NCBI GenBank assembly: GCA_027484885.1
Contig: JAIXSD010000757.1
Location: forward strand, 1 to 5,708
DNA length: 5,708 bases
Source of the DNA: Rubrivivax sp.
GTDB lineage: Bacteria > Pseudomonadota > Gammaproteobacteria > Burkholderiales > Burkholderiaceae_C
Direction: 5' to 3'
Shown: positions 1 through 5,141 of the stretch, piece by piece
How positions within the stretch are numbered: position 1 is the first letter of the stretch
Layout of the letters: every line of letters starts with the position of its first letter
The notes under the pieces: model-generated
Database searches by the model: none
Told to the model about the DNA's origin: nothing
The model's input: only the letters and a program-made list of their open reading frames with translations
Program-made: the position numbers and the translations under genes

Positions 1-554
1 CGCGCAAACACCAGGCGCGATCCGAAGTGGCCACTGCCGCTGACCTTGGGCGCCTGCCGGAAGATGACCGTCACATCCAGCAGCGCATTGCCGACCAGCC
101 GCCCGCGGGCCACGGCCGTTCCGGACTTGCCTGCTTCCGCCCCTTGACCCGGCTCGGCATAACTGAGGTAGACCCAGGGCGTGCTCGCAAAGTCGGGATC
201 GATGGCCACATCGAGCAAACCGCCCTGCCCCGCCGACGCCACCGCAGGCACGCCGCTGATCGCGACCGATGCCCCCTGGCCATTGGCGGGCAGTTTCAGC
301 AGGCTGCCGTTTTTTTGCGTCACCAGCCACTGACCATCAGGCAGCTGCGCCAGGCCCCAGGGGCTTTGCAGATCGCTGCGCAGGGTGCTCAGCTGCGGCG
401 CGGCCGGGGTGGGTGCGGGCGTCGGTGCGGGCGTTGGGACGGGTGCAGGTGTGGGATTGGGTTCCGCCGCGACGGAACTGCCCCCTCCGCCACAGCCGAC
501 CAGAAGCAAGACGGTGATGAAGCCCAAGGACCAGATCGAGGGTCGTGCTGGCAT
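1..554 (-). CDS. PQQ-type glucose/sorbosone dehydrogenase family lipoprotein (N-terminal part, cut by window edge)
   Basis: The frame is open from the ATG at 554 to the left edge, giving 184 codons of a longer gene. Residues 1-21 form a lipoprotein signal peptide with lipobox LVGC (Cys21), followed by GGGGSS and a Pro/Thr/Ala linker (about 32-53), so the product is probably a lipid-anchored periplasmic or outer-membrane protein. The folded domain starts near residue 55 with SPWGLAQLPDG (64-74), then GQGGLLDVAIDPDF (109-122), and IFRQAPKVSGSGHFGSRLVF (164-183). These are hallmarks of the YliI/soluble glucose dehydrogenase (GSDH) six-bladed propeller family, whose members oxidise aldose sugars with PQQ. 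His176 in GHFGSRL aligns by motif with the catalytic base of soluble glucose dehydrogenase. PQQ- and calcium-binding residues further on lie outside the window, so activity and substrate cannot be judged. A GGAG Shine-Dalgarno (567-564) sits 9 bases before the ATG and supports this start. The family call is firm; the true substrate is unknown. Confidence 0.9.
   Translation of the reverse strand, partial: MPARPSIWSLGFITVLLLVGCGGGGSSVAAEPNPTPAPVPTPAPTPAPTPAAPQLSTLRSDLQSPWGLAQLPDGQWLVTQKNGSLLKLPANGQGASVAISGVPAVASAGQGGLLDVAIDPDFASTPWVYLSYAEPGQGAEAGKSGTAVARGRLVGNALLDVTVIFRQAPKVSGSGHFGSRLVFA
412..459 (-). repeat. 12-bp imperfect tandem repeat encoding the Pro/Thr/Ala linker
   Basis: Four 12-base units lie head to tail (412-423, 424-435, 436-447, 448-459). 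The first two differ at one base (GGTGCGGGCGTC and GGTGCGGGCGTT on the plus strand) and the others are degenerate. Read on the minus strand they encode the alternating Pro-Thr/Pro-Ala spacer between the lipid anchor and the propeller domain of the dehydrogenase. Because the unit is a multiple of three, gain or loss of copies would lengthen or shorten the tether without breaking the frame. Confidence 0.6.
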
Positions 555-833
555 AGCGGTGAACTCCGGTAGCGAATGCGTGGCGCGAGTCTATGCCGGC
601 CTCCTTTCAGGCGCACACCCTGGAGCCAGACCTGCTGCAAGAGCCAGGCACAGCTTCCCCGTCGTGATCCGGGCGGTCTCGCCGATCCAGTTGCCTGCCT
701 GGGCGCACATTACACAGCCGGAGTCCCACCGGACATCCGTTGATTGGATCCATCTTCACAGCCCTTGTTGGCCGCACTGCGGCTGCGCGGAGCGCTTCGC
801 CAACCATCGGAAGGAACTGGCGGTTTGCATCAC

Positions 834-862
834 TTGACCCCTTAACTCTACATATGTAGAGT
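834..862 (+). promoter_or_regulatory. Predicted sigma70-type promoter of the PadR gene
   Basis: A -35 box TTGACC (834-839, five of six consensus bases) is followed after exactly 17 bases by TAGAGT (857-862, four of six bases of TATAAT). Counting 7 bases past the -10 puts the predicted transcription start at or next to base 869, which is the A of the PadR ATG. The mRNA would then have no, or almost no, 5' leader. The -10 element lies inside the right half of the 22-bp palindrome, so a repressor bound there would block RNA polymerase. Sequence prediction only. Confidence 0.45.
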
Positions 863-864
863 TA
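843..864. promoter_or_regulatory. Perfect 22-bp palindrome, probable PadR autoregulatory operator
   Basis: TAACTCTACAT (843-853) is followed immediately by its exact reverse complement ATGTAGAGTTA (854-864), with no mismatch and no spacer. The site is AT-rich in a GC-rich region, overlaps the predicted -10 box and ends 4 bases before the PadR start codon. PadR-family dimers with winged-helix domains bind inverted repeats, and many carry ATGT...ACAT-type half sites near their own promoters. Location and symmetry therefore make autorepression the natural reading. Binding by this particular protein is inferred. Confidence 0.75.
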
Positions 865-868
865 CCGA

Positions 869-1222
869 ATGACACATACACGCGCTCCCTCTCAGCAAGC
901 CCTGGCCGTGCTGCTGGTTCTGGCCGACGCCGGCGAAGAATGGCGTCACGGCTACGACATTGCTACGCAGGCCGACATCAAGTCCGGCACGCTCTACCCC
1001 CTGCTGATGCGGCTTGAAGCTCAAGGCCAGCTCGAAGCCGTGTGGCAGGAGTCACCCACACCGGGCCGGCCGCCGCGCCACGCTTACCGTTTGACGGAAG
1101 CGGGCCGTAGGTGGCTGGCCGGCATGGGCGAAGCACTCGAGCAGGCGCGTGCCCGACGCGATGCCTCGCAATCCCAGCCTGGCTGGACCGGCACAGCCCC
1201 ATCGCCAAGCTGCAGCTCATGA
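869..1222 (+). CDS. PadR-family winged-helix transcriptional regulator
   Basis: This 117-residue protein is about the size of minimal PadR subfamily-2 regulators. The PadR winged-helix domain covers about residues 8-85: HGYDI (27-31), the recognition-helix segment IKSGTLYPLLMRLEAQG (37-53), and the wing with GRPPRHAYRLTEAG (66-79). A short basic/charged helix (about 80-97) probably supports dimerisation, and the last 20 residues are a Ser/Pro-rich tail without predicted fold. Such proteins act as cytoplasmic dimeric repressors that respond to a small ligand or to a partner protein. The ATG at 869 is the only reasonable start because HGYDI and the first helix follow closely. No strong Shine-Dalgarno is seen (only AGAG at 858-861, inside the operator), consistent with a leaderless or weakly initiated message. 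The stop codon overlaps the start of the next gene (ATGA). The ligand and any targets other than its own promoter are unknown. Confidence 0.9.
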   Translation: MTHTRAPSQQALAVLLVLADAGEEWRHGYDIATQADIKSGTLYPLLMRLEAQGQLEAVWQESPTPGRPPRHAYRLTEAGRRWLAGMGEALEQARARRDASQSQPGWTGTAPSPSCSS

Positions 1223-2412
1223 GCAAGCCCTCGCCTGCCCGAGCAAACCGCGGGTTCGCCCTTGCGCGTTGGCTGATGCGCGCCTGCATTGCACTCATGC
1301 CTGCAGCACAAATGCATTGGGCGCGCGCCATGGCTGCAGAGCTTGACGAGGCCCCTTCCGCCAAGGCGGCCTGTGGCTTCGCTTTGGGCTGTTTGGGCCT
1401 GGCGCTGAGGCTGCGCTTGCTCTCGATAGGTCGATCGGTCAGTCACGGCATGCCATCCAAGGCCAGAGCGCTTGTGAACTTGTCAGGCCAGCATGCGACG
1501 GTGAGCAGCCTGGGAGCCACATGCGCCTGCCTGGCGGTGCTGGTGGGCGGCGTCTTCATGGTCTCGGCGGGCGCGCCCAAGGCCTGGCCCTGGATGAATG
1601 GCTTGTCTCTGGCTTTTGCGCTGGCCAGCCTCGCCCTGCTGCCACGACAGCGATTGCAGACGGATGTGCGCCTGCGTGAATGGCTCAGTCTCGTGCTTGG
1701 GAGCCTCTTGCTGGCGAGTTGCGCGCTGGAGGCAAGCGAAGGTTTGAACGGGCGCTGGCTGCGCCTGGGCCCGGTGGCCGTGCAAGCGGCGTGGCTGCTG
1801 GTGCCCAGCCTGCTTCTGCTGTCGGCACAGCCCGCGGGCACCACCGGTTCCCACCACCCGCTGCGCAGCCACATGGGCCTGCTCCTCGCCATGGCAGCGC
1901 TGTGGGCGCAAGCAGAGCCAAGCTGGCTGCTGCTGATGGGCCTGGTGCTGCTGGCCCGCAGTGCTTGCCGCCCCAACCATGGCACCGAGACCTTGCTGGC
2001 ATGCCTGGCGCTGCTAGCGGCGGGGCTGAGCAGCCAGAACTGGCGGATGCCGGCAAGCCAGGCTTTTGTCGATCAGGTTCTGCTGCAGGCCTGGTCGCAG
2101 GGTTCCAGCCTGGTGCTGTCGGGGCTGATGCTAACGGCCTCACTGATGATCTTGCTGCCTGGCTGGCGCCACCGGCGCGCACGGGAGCACAGCCTGCTTT
2201 GGGCCGGGGTGGTGTTGCTCAGCCTGCCGGGCTGGCTGCCCACGCCGCTGCTGGGCATGGGGGGCAGCGCCATCCTCAGCTATGTGCTCAGCCTGGCAGC
2301 CCTGCCAGGGCCTTGGCCCGAGGCTCAAACACAAGTCAGGCCTGCGCCACAAGCACCGCCAGCCAGACATGAACATTCCAGCGACCCCAGACGCAGGCTC
2401 AGACCTCACTGA
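1219..2412 (+). CDS. Polytopic membrane protein translationally coupled to the PadR regulator
   Basis: I place the start at the ATG at 1219, giving 397 residues. The frame is open further upstream (to an ATG at 1111), but that would lie inside the PadR domain, whereas 1219 forms a classic ATGA stop/start overlap. No Shine-Dalgarno is obvious, so initiation probably depends on ribosomes finishing padR. The N-terminal cytoplasmic part (about 1-95) holds HWARAMAAELDEA (33-45) followed by ACGFALGCLGLALRLRL (51-67). This pattern resembles a short helical N-terminal module that I recall from membrane proteins encoded beside PadR regulators or ECF sigma factors. About eight to ten hydrophobic segments follow (roughly 97-117, 128-142, 155-173, 184-203, 218-230, 235-248, 258-271, 295-313, 325-340, 345-362), then a polar, basic tail rich in Pro, His and Arg (363-397). 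No enzyme or transporter motif is visible. A role as membrane sensor or partner of the PadR protein is inferred from the operon structure only. Confidence 0.8.
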   Translation: MSKPSPARANRGFALARWLMRACIALMPAAQMHWARAMAAELDEAPSAKAACGFALGCLGLALRLRLLSIGRSVSHGMPSKARALVNLSGQHATVSSLGATCACLAVLVGGVFMVSAGAPKAWPWMNGLSLAFALASLALLPRQRLQTDVRLREWLSLVLGSLLLASCALEASEGLNGRWLRLGPVAVQAAWLLVPSLLLLSAQPAGTTGSHHPLRSHMGLLLAMAALWAQAEPSWLLLMGLVLLARSACRPNHGTETLLACLALLAAGLSSQNWRMPASQAFVDQVLLQAWSQGSSLVLSGLMLTASLMILLPGWRHRRAREHSLLWAGVVLLSLPGWLPTPLLGMGGSAILSYVLSLAALPGPWPEAQTQVRPAPQAPPARHEHSSDPRRRLRPH

Positions 2413-2467
2413 GGCGGGCGCAGCATCAGCCCTCACCCACACGCATACCTACCGGTCGCAAGGAAAA

Positions 2468-2492
2468 GCCTGAGCCCAAGCGGGCTCCAGGC
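2468..2492. other. Stem-loop downstream of the PadR operon (possible attenuator or weak terminator)
   Basis: GCCTGAGCCC (2468-2477) and GGGCTCCAGGC (2482-2492) pair into a 10-bp stem with one bulged C and an AAGC loop. On the plus strand no T-run follows, so it is not a canonical terminator for the PadR operon. On the minus strand it is followed by TTTTCCTT, which looks more terminator-like, yet no minus-strand gene ends here. It may stabilise the 3' end of the upstream transcript or limit read-through into the hydrolase gene. Confidence 0.4.
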
Positions 2493-2594
2493 GAAGCCGC
2501 CGCATGGCCTTGTGCATTCCTTCCTTGAGCTGCCATTCAGCAACTTCGCCTGCACGGCAGAGCCCGCAACAGCCACACCAATCAGAACCCAGCC

Positions 2595-3500
2595 ATGAAA
2601 CCCCATCGCCGCCAGCGCTTCTTTTTTGCCTTCACCTTGCTTCTGCTCGCAGGCCTCTGCACTTACAGCTGGCAGCGATGGAGCCAACCCTGGGGCGACC
2701 AACCCGTGAAGTTCACGCCCGCGCAACAGGAGTGCGGGCAAGAAGGTCAGCTGCGCTATTGCATCAATCAGGATTCCGGCGGCGTCAACGGCGACTGGCT
2801 CTACCACTTGCATGGCCGCAAGCTCGACGAAACCATCTGGAAAGATCCGTCCTACATGACCGCCATGATCCAGGGCACCTGGCAACAGATGGGCCAACGC
2901 CCGCCCACCGTGGTGACGCTGTCCTACGGCCCGGTGTGGCTTCTGTCCCCCAAGGGAAATGCCGAAGCCAGCGGATTGCTGGAGCAGATCCGCACCGACA
3001 TGGCCGCCATCGAGGCACGCCACGGACGCCCCGTGCGTCGCTTGCTGCTGGGGGAATCCATGGGCGGACTCAATGCACTGATTCTGGGCCTGAGCCAACC
3101 CGAGCACTACGCCAAGGTGGCCGCGCTCTGCCCAGGTGTCTATGTGGATTCGCCGTTCGCACCGCCGAGCCAGCTGATGGCTGCGCTGGAGCGAACGGGG
3201 GCCGATCCCAAGATCGGCTTCGGCGTCGTCCGTCTGGCGCGCCAGTATGTGACGAGCGATGCGGAGTGGCAGCGCATTTCACCGCTGGCCTTGATCGAGA
3301 ACGACCTGCCCGCTTCTAGCCCCCGACCGCAGCTCTACATCTCCAACGGCCTGTACGACCGCTATGGCAACTTCGAGGGCAGCCAACGATTGACCGAACG
3401 TGCTCGCGCCCGTGGCTGGCCCATCGAATGGCACCCGATCTACGGCGGCCACTGCGCCAGTGACATCGCCTCGCTTGCTAGGTTTCTGCTCCCTATTTGA
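2595..3500 (+). CDS. Membrane-anchored alpha/beta hydrolase (esterase-like)
   Basis: A 301-residue protein with a basic N-terminus (KPHRRQR) and one hydrophobic segment (about 9-24). This reads as a signal anchor or signal peptide; the LAGLC sequence does not fit a lipobox because Leu precedes Cys22. The rest should lie in the periplasm. The alpha/beta-hydrolase core shows YHLHG (70-74, oxyanion-loop region), the nucleophile elbow GESMGG with Ser155 (153-158), the acid region NGLYDRYG with Asp255 (251-258), and GGHC with His286 (284-287), so the Ser-Asp-His triad appears complete. Cys47 and Cys56 could form a disulfide. The overall pattern resembles esterase-D-like or feruloyl-esterase-like enzymes acting on carboxylic esters; the substrate cannot be named. 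The ATG at 2595 has only a weak ribosome site (AGAA) but gives a coherent N-terminal signal segment. The gene starts 182 bases after the membrane-protein gene on the same strand and has no clear promoter of its own, so partial read-through from the PadR operon is possible. Confidence 0.85.
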   Translation: MKPHRRQRFFFAFTLLLLAGLCTYSWQRWSQPWGDQPVKFTPAQQECGQEGQLRYCINQDSGGVNGDWLYHLHGRKLDETIWKDPSYMTAMIQGTWQQMGQRPPTVVTLSYGPVWLLSPKGNAEASGLLEQIRTDMAAIEARHGRPVRRLLLGESMGGLNALILGLSQPEHYAKVAALCPGVYVDSPFAPPSQLMAALERTGADPKIGFGVVRLARQYVTSDAEWQRISPLALIENDLPASSPRPQLYISNGLYDRYGNFEGSQRLTERARARGWPIEWHPIYGGHCASDIASLARFLLPI

Positions 3501-3575
3501 CGGCGTCCAACGCGGCAGACAAGGTCAATCATCGCGACGCCCTGGCGCTCGCAGCCACTACTCGTTTCAATTTGA

Positions 3576-3589
3576 GACGCTATGGCGTC
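3576..3589. other. Small hairpin downstream of the hydrolase gene
   Basis: GACGC (3576-3580) and GCGTC (3585-3589) form a perfect 5-bp stem with loop TATG, 75 bases after the hydrolase stop codon. It has no T-tract and a short stem, so terminator function is doubtful. Confidence 0.2.
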
Positions 3590-3644
3590 AACACTCGCTC
3601 AATCAGCAAAACCACCTAAAAAACAATATGGACGAAGGAAGTCT

Positions 3645-3722
3645 ATGAGCCGTAAGCTGCACGTTATGCCTGGGGAAAATTTTTCTTTTCATCAATTCCC
3701 AAAAAACTCCTGCGACAAGTAG
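3645..3722 (+). CDS. Possible 25-residue leader peptide upstream of the PEP-CTERM gene
   Basis: An ATG at 3645 is preceded by GAAGGAAG (3634-3641), the best Shine-Dalgarno-like sequence in this spacer, at suitable distance. It opens a 25-codon frame (starts MSRKLHVMPG) ending with TAG at 3720-3722, 37 bases before the next gene. Its start also overlaps, by ATGA, the stop of a six-codon frame (ATG at 3628, MDEGSL). The peptide has no recognisable domain, signal or codon bias, so it may be chance. If translated, it could act as an upstream ORF affecting expression of the secreted protein that follows. Confidence 0.2.
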   Translation: MSRKLHVMPGENFSFHQFPKNSCDK

Positions 3723-3750
3723 TGCTCTGCCCTTCAATCCTGCACCATTA

Positions 3751-3755
3751 AAGGA
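3751..3755 (+). promoter_or_regulatory. Ribosome binding site of the HAF/PEP-CTERM gene
   Basis: AAGGA lies 4 bases before the ATG at 3760. Spacing is slightly short but the match is good. It sets the start directly before a signal peptide. Confidence 0.7.
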
Positions 3756-3759
3756 ACAT

Positions 3760-4866
3760 ATGAAGTTATCTCAACGGATCTTTTCATTTGCTTTTGCGTC
3801 GGTTTTCAGCGCCATATTGACACCCGATGTGCAGGCAGCCGAGTTCACCATCACCCGCCTGCCGAGTTTCGACAAGAATTCTGGCGCCGTCGACATCAGC
3901 AACAGTGGGGTGGTAGTCGGCTGGAGCAAGATGCCGTCGTTGACGGCCGTCCGGTGGACCGCGAGCGGCATGACTGTGCTGGGCAATGGGCAAAGTTCGG
4001 CCACTGGTGTCAACGCGGCGGGTGAGACAGCACTTTGGCAAATTCCACAGTACCGCCCCTCAGAAGAACCGGTCGTTGTTGATCTGCTTGATCGAACAAG
4101 GGCGTTGGACAAGCCAGGTGGCGCAGGCCTTCCTGCCAGAACCAGGGGCATCAATGACCACGGTGACGTGGTTGGCACCTACTTCAGTTTCGGTAGCGCC
4201 GGTTATACGGCCGTACTCTGGAAGGGCTCACAGGCCTTCACCTTGGGACGAGGCGAAGCCTATGCTCTAAACAATGCCGGAATGGTGGTTGGAGCTTCGC
4301 TTGCTGCTGGCTACAGCGCACCCGTTCCACTCATGTGGACACCAGACGGAGTACAACATGTGCTTGGTACCCTCGGCGGAGGCGAAGGAATCGCTCGGGC
4401 TGTTAACAATAGTGGGCAAATCGTTGGCCAGTCGACCAATTCCGCTGGAAGAACTCATGCAACGCTCTGGGACAAAGGACAAACCGTCGACCTAGGTCAA
4501 AGCTTCCTTGCGAGCGTTGCGAATGACATCAACGCTTACGGTCAAGTGGTGGGGTCAGCCGAAGTGGTATCGGGCGGCGCAGGAGTAAGCCACGCGATGC
4601 TCTGGTCCGATGGGATCGGCATTGATCTCGATAACTATCTGGACGAGTCACTTCGCCGTGATGGCTGGGTGTTTTCTGTCGCCCAGGCCATCAATGATCA
4701 AGGCTGGATTGTTGGCAACATGACGAAAGCAAACAATCCGAGCATATCGGCCGCAATCGTGCTTACTCCCGTTCCGGAGCCGGCCGCTTGGCTCCTGTTG
4801 CCCGTCGGACTGATCGCGCTCTGCGCAGTCCAGCGACGCAGAGCCCGCACGCCCCCCCAGCTTTGA
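3760..4866 (+). CDS. Secreted HAF-repeat protein with PEP-CTERM sorting signal
   Basis: A 368-residue exported protein. The N-terminus is a Sec signal peptide (basic KLSQR, hydrophobic 7-20, likely cleavage after VQA at 26). The body consists of repeats of the HAF type (pattern: A-x-[DN]-[IN]-N-x-x-G-x-[VI]-VG). They are visible at AVDISNSGVVVGWS (43-56), TGVNAAGETALW (82-93, degenerate), RGINDHGDVVGTY (129-141), YALNNAGMVVGAS (168-180), AVNNSGQIVGQS (214-225), NDINAYGQVVGSA (255-267) and AINDQGWIVGNM (310-321). Several are followed by a strand like HATLWDKGQTVDLG or HAMLWSDGIGIDL. The spacing of about 40-50 residues suggests a beta-propeller-like fold. The C-terminus has VPEP (338-341), a hydrophobic stretch (343-357) and the basic end QRRRAR, which is a complete PEP-CTERM signal. 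Known biology: such proteins are processed by an exosortase of the EpsH/XrtA type, usually in exopolysaccharide- or floc-forming bacteria. No exosortase is in this window. Molecular function is unknown. Base and codon use are less GC-biased than in neighbouring genes. Confidence 0.92.
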   Translation: MKLSQRIFSFAFASVFSAILTPDVQAAEFTITRLPSFDKNSGAVDISNSGVVVGWSKMPSLTAVRWTASGMTVLGNGQSSATGVNAAGETALWQIPQYRPSEEPVVVDLLDRTRALDKPGGAGLPARTRGINDHGDVVGTYFSFGSAGYTAVLWKGSQAFTLGRGEAYALNNAGMVVGASLAAGYSAPVPLMWTPDGVQHVLGTLGGGEGIARAVNNSGQIVGQSTNSAGRTHATLWDKGQTVDLGQSFLASVANDINAYGQVVGSAEVVSGGAGVSHAMLWSDGIGIDLDNYLDESLRRDGWVFSVAQAINDQGWIVGNMTKANNPSISAAIVLTPVPEPAAWLLLPVGLIALCAVQRRRARTPPQL

Positions 4867-5141
4867 AAAGCACCCGCCGCTCAGCAAGCCTCTCGAACAA
4901 ACTGGTAGCAGAAGGCGGGCAGACACTGCCCGCCAACCAACAAACAGAATCGACGCAAGTCGACACACCGCAGCCAGCAACAAGCGGCCCGGCAGACAGA
5001 CGCTGCACAACTTATGCCTGGCCGTCGGTGCATGCCCGCATCAGCCGCTTGCCAGCAGCTGCTGCGAACTGACAAATCCCATCCATTTGCCAGCTCCGCA
5101 ACACGCAAAACTGTAGAGCGAGGACCGACTTACTTCTGAGC
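4867..5141. other. Convergent intergenic region between the PEP-CTERM gene and lpdA
   Basis: The 275 bases between two convergent genes contain a strong hairpin (listed separately) and no ORF with recognisable protein features. A second, weak inverted pair (CGAGGA at 5119-5124 and TCCTCG at 5147-5152) brackets the lpdA stop codon, with a long loop and no T-tract. Nothing else was recognised. Confidence 0.5.
4914..4934. terminator. Hairpin between convergent genes, possible bidirectional terminator
   Basis: GGCGGGCAG (4914-4922) and CTGCCCGCC (4926-4934) form a perfect, GC-rich 9-bp stem with loop ACA, 47 bases after the PEP-CTERM stop codon. It lies between two convergent genes, where a shared terminator is expected. 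Neither side has a proper T-run (AACCAACAAA on the plus strand, TTCTGCTACC on the minus strand), so it may instead act as a 3'-end stabiliser or work with Rho. Confidence 0.5.

Larger units (their letters stand above)
555..868. other. Divergent intergenic region between the lipoprotein dehydrogenase and padR-like genes
   Basis: This 314-base stretch separates two divergently transcribed genes and should carry both promoters. The right end holds a clear promoter/operator for the PadR gene. On the left, the only minus-strand signal I can support is the GGAG ribosome site of the dehydrogenase gene; I found no convincing -35/-10 pair for it. ORFs crossing this region have no recognisable protein features and are not called. 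A small hairpin (GCCGC/GCGGC, 771-783, loop ACT) is present but has no associated T-tract. Nothing else was recognised. Confidence 0.5.
3501..3759. other. AT-richer spacer upstream of the HAF/PEP-CTERM gene
   Basis: The first 90 bases are GC-rich like the hydrolase gene. From about 3600 the sequence becomes markedly richer in A and T (for example the A-run at 3618-3623 and GAAAATTTTTC at 3675-3685), which marks a change in composition that continues into the next gene. I expect the promoter of that gene here, but no -35/-10 pair is convincing and no correctly spaced sigma54 element was found. The spacer also holds the small hairpin and the possible leader ORF listed separately. Confidence 0.45.

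Noticed and set aside
27..572. Plus-strand open frame of 181 codons
   Set aside because: It lies antisense to the lipoprotein dehydrogenase, whose minus-strand frame has clear family motifs and a lipobox. The plus-strand translation is Arg/Gly-rich without domains.
600..607. Perfect minus-strand Shine-Dalgarno AAAGGAGG
   Set aside because: No ATG, GTG or TTG follows at usable distance on the minus strand, and the downstream dehydrogenase has its own GGAG site.
1111..1218. Upstream ATG extending the membrane protein by 36 residues
   Set aside because: It would start inside the PadR domain coding region, and the extra residues are out-of-frame PadR sequence. The ATGA overlap at 1219 is far more plausible.
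1443..2182. Long minus-strand frames within the membrane-protein gene
   Set aside because: They are GC-rich antisense shadows with low-complexity Ala/Pro/Arg composition and no recognisable family.
2658..2663. Possible lipobox cysteine in the hydrolase N-terminus (LAGLC, Cys22)
   Set aside because: The residue before Cys is Leu, while lipoboxes need Gly, Ala or Ser there. An uncleaved anchor or ordinary signal peptide fits better.
2504..3319. 271-codon plus-strand frame overlapping the hydrolase
   Set aside because: It is a shifted reading of the hydrolase gene and has no domain features. The 2595-3500 frame carries the whole catalytic triad.
3583..3599. Sigma54-like element TGGCGT...CGCT upstream of the PEP-CTERM gene
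   Set aside because: Sigma54 promoters are known upstream of some PEP-CTERM genes, but here the GG and GC doublets are 11 bases apart instead of 10 and the -12 box lacks TTGC. The spacing is strict, so I do not call it.
3505..3669. Integron attC-like ends (GTCCAAC and GTTATGC) around the spacer after the hydrolase
   Set aside because: The right end does not fit GTTRRRY, and the interior lacks the matching inner inverted repeats expected of an attC site.
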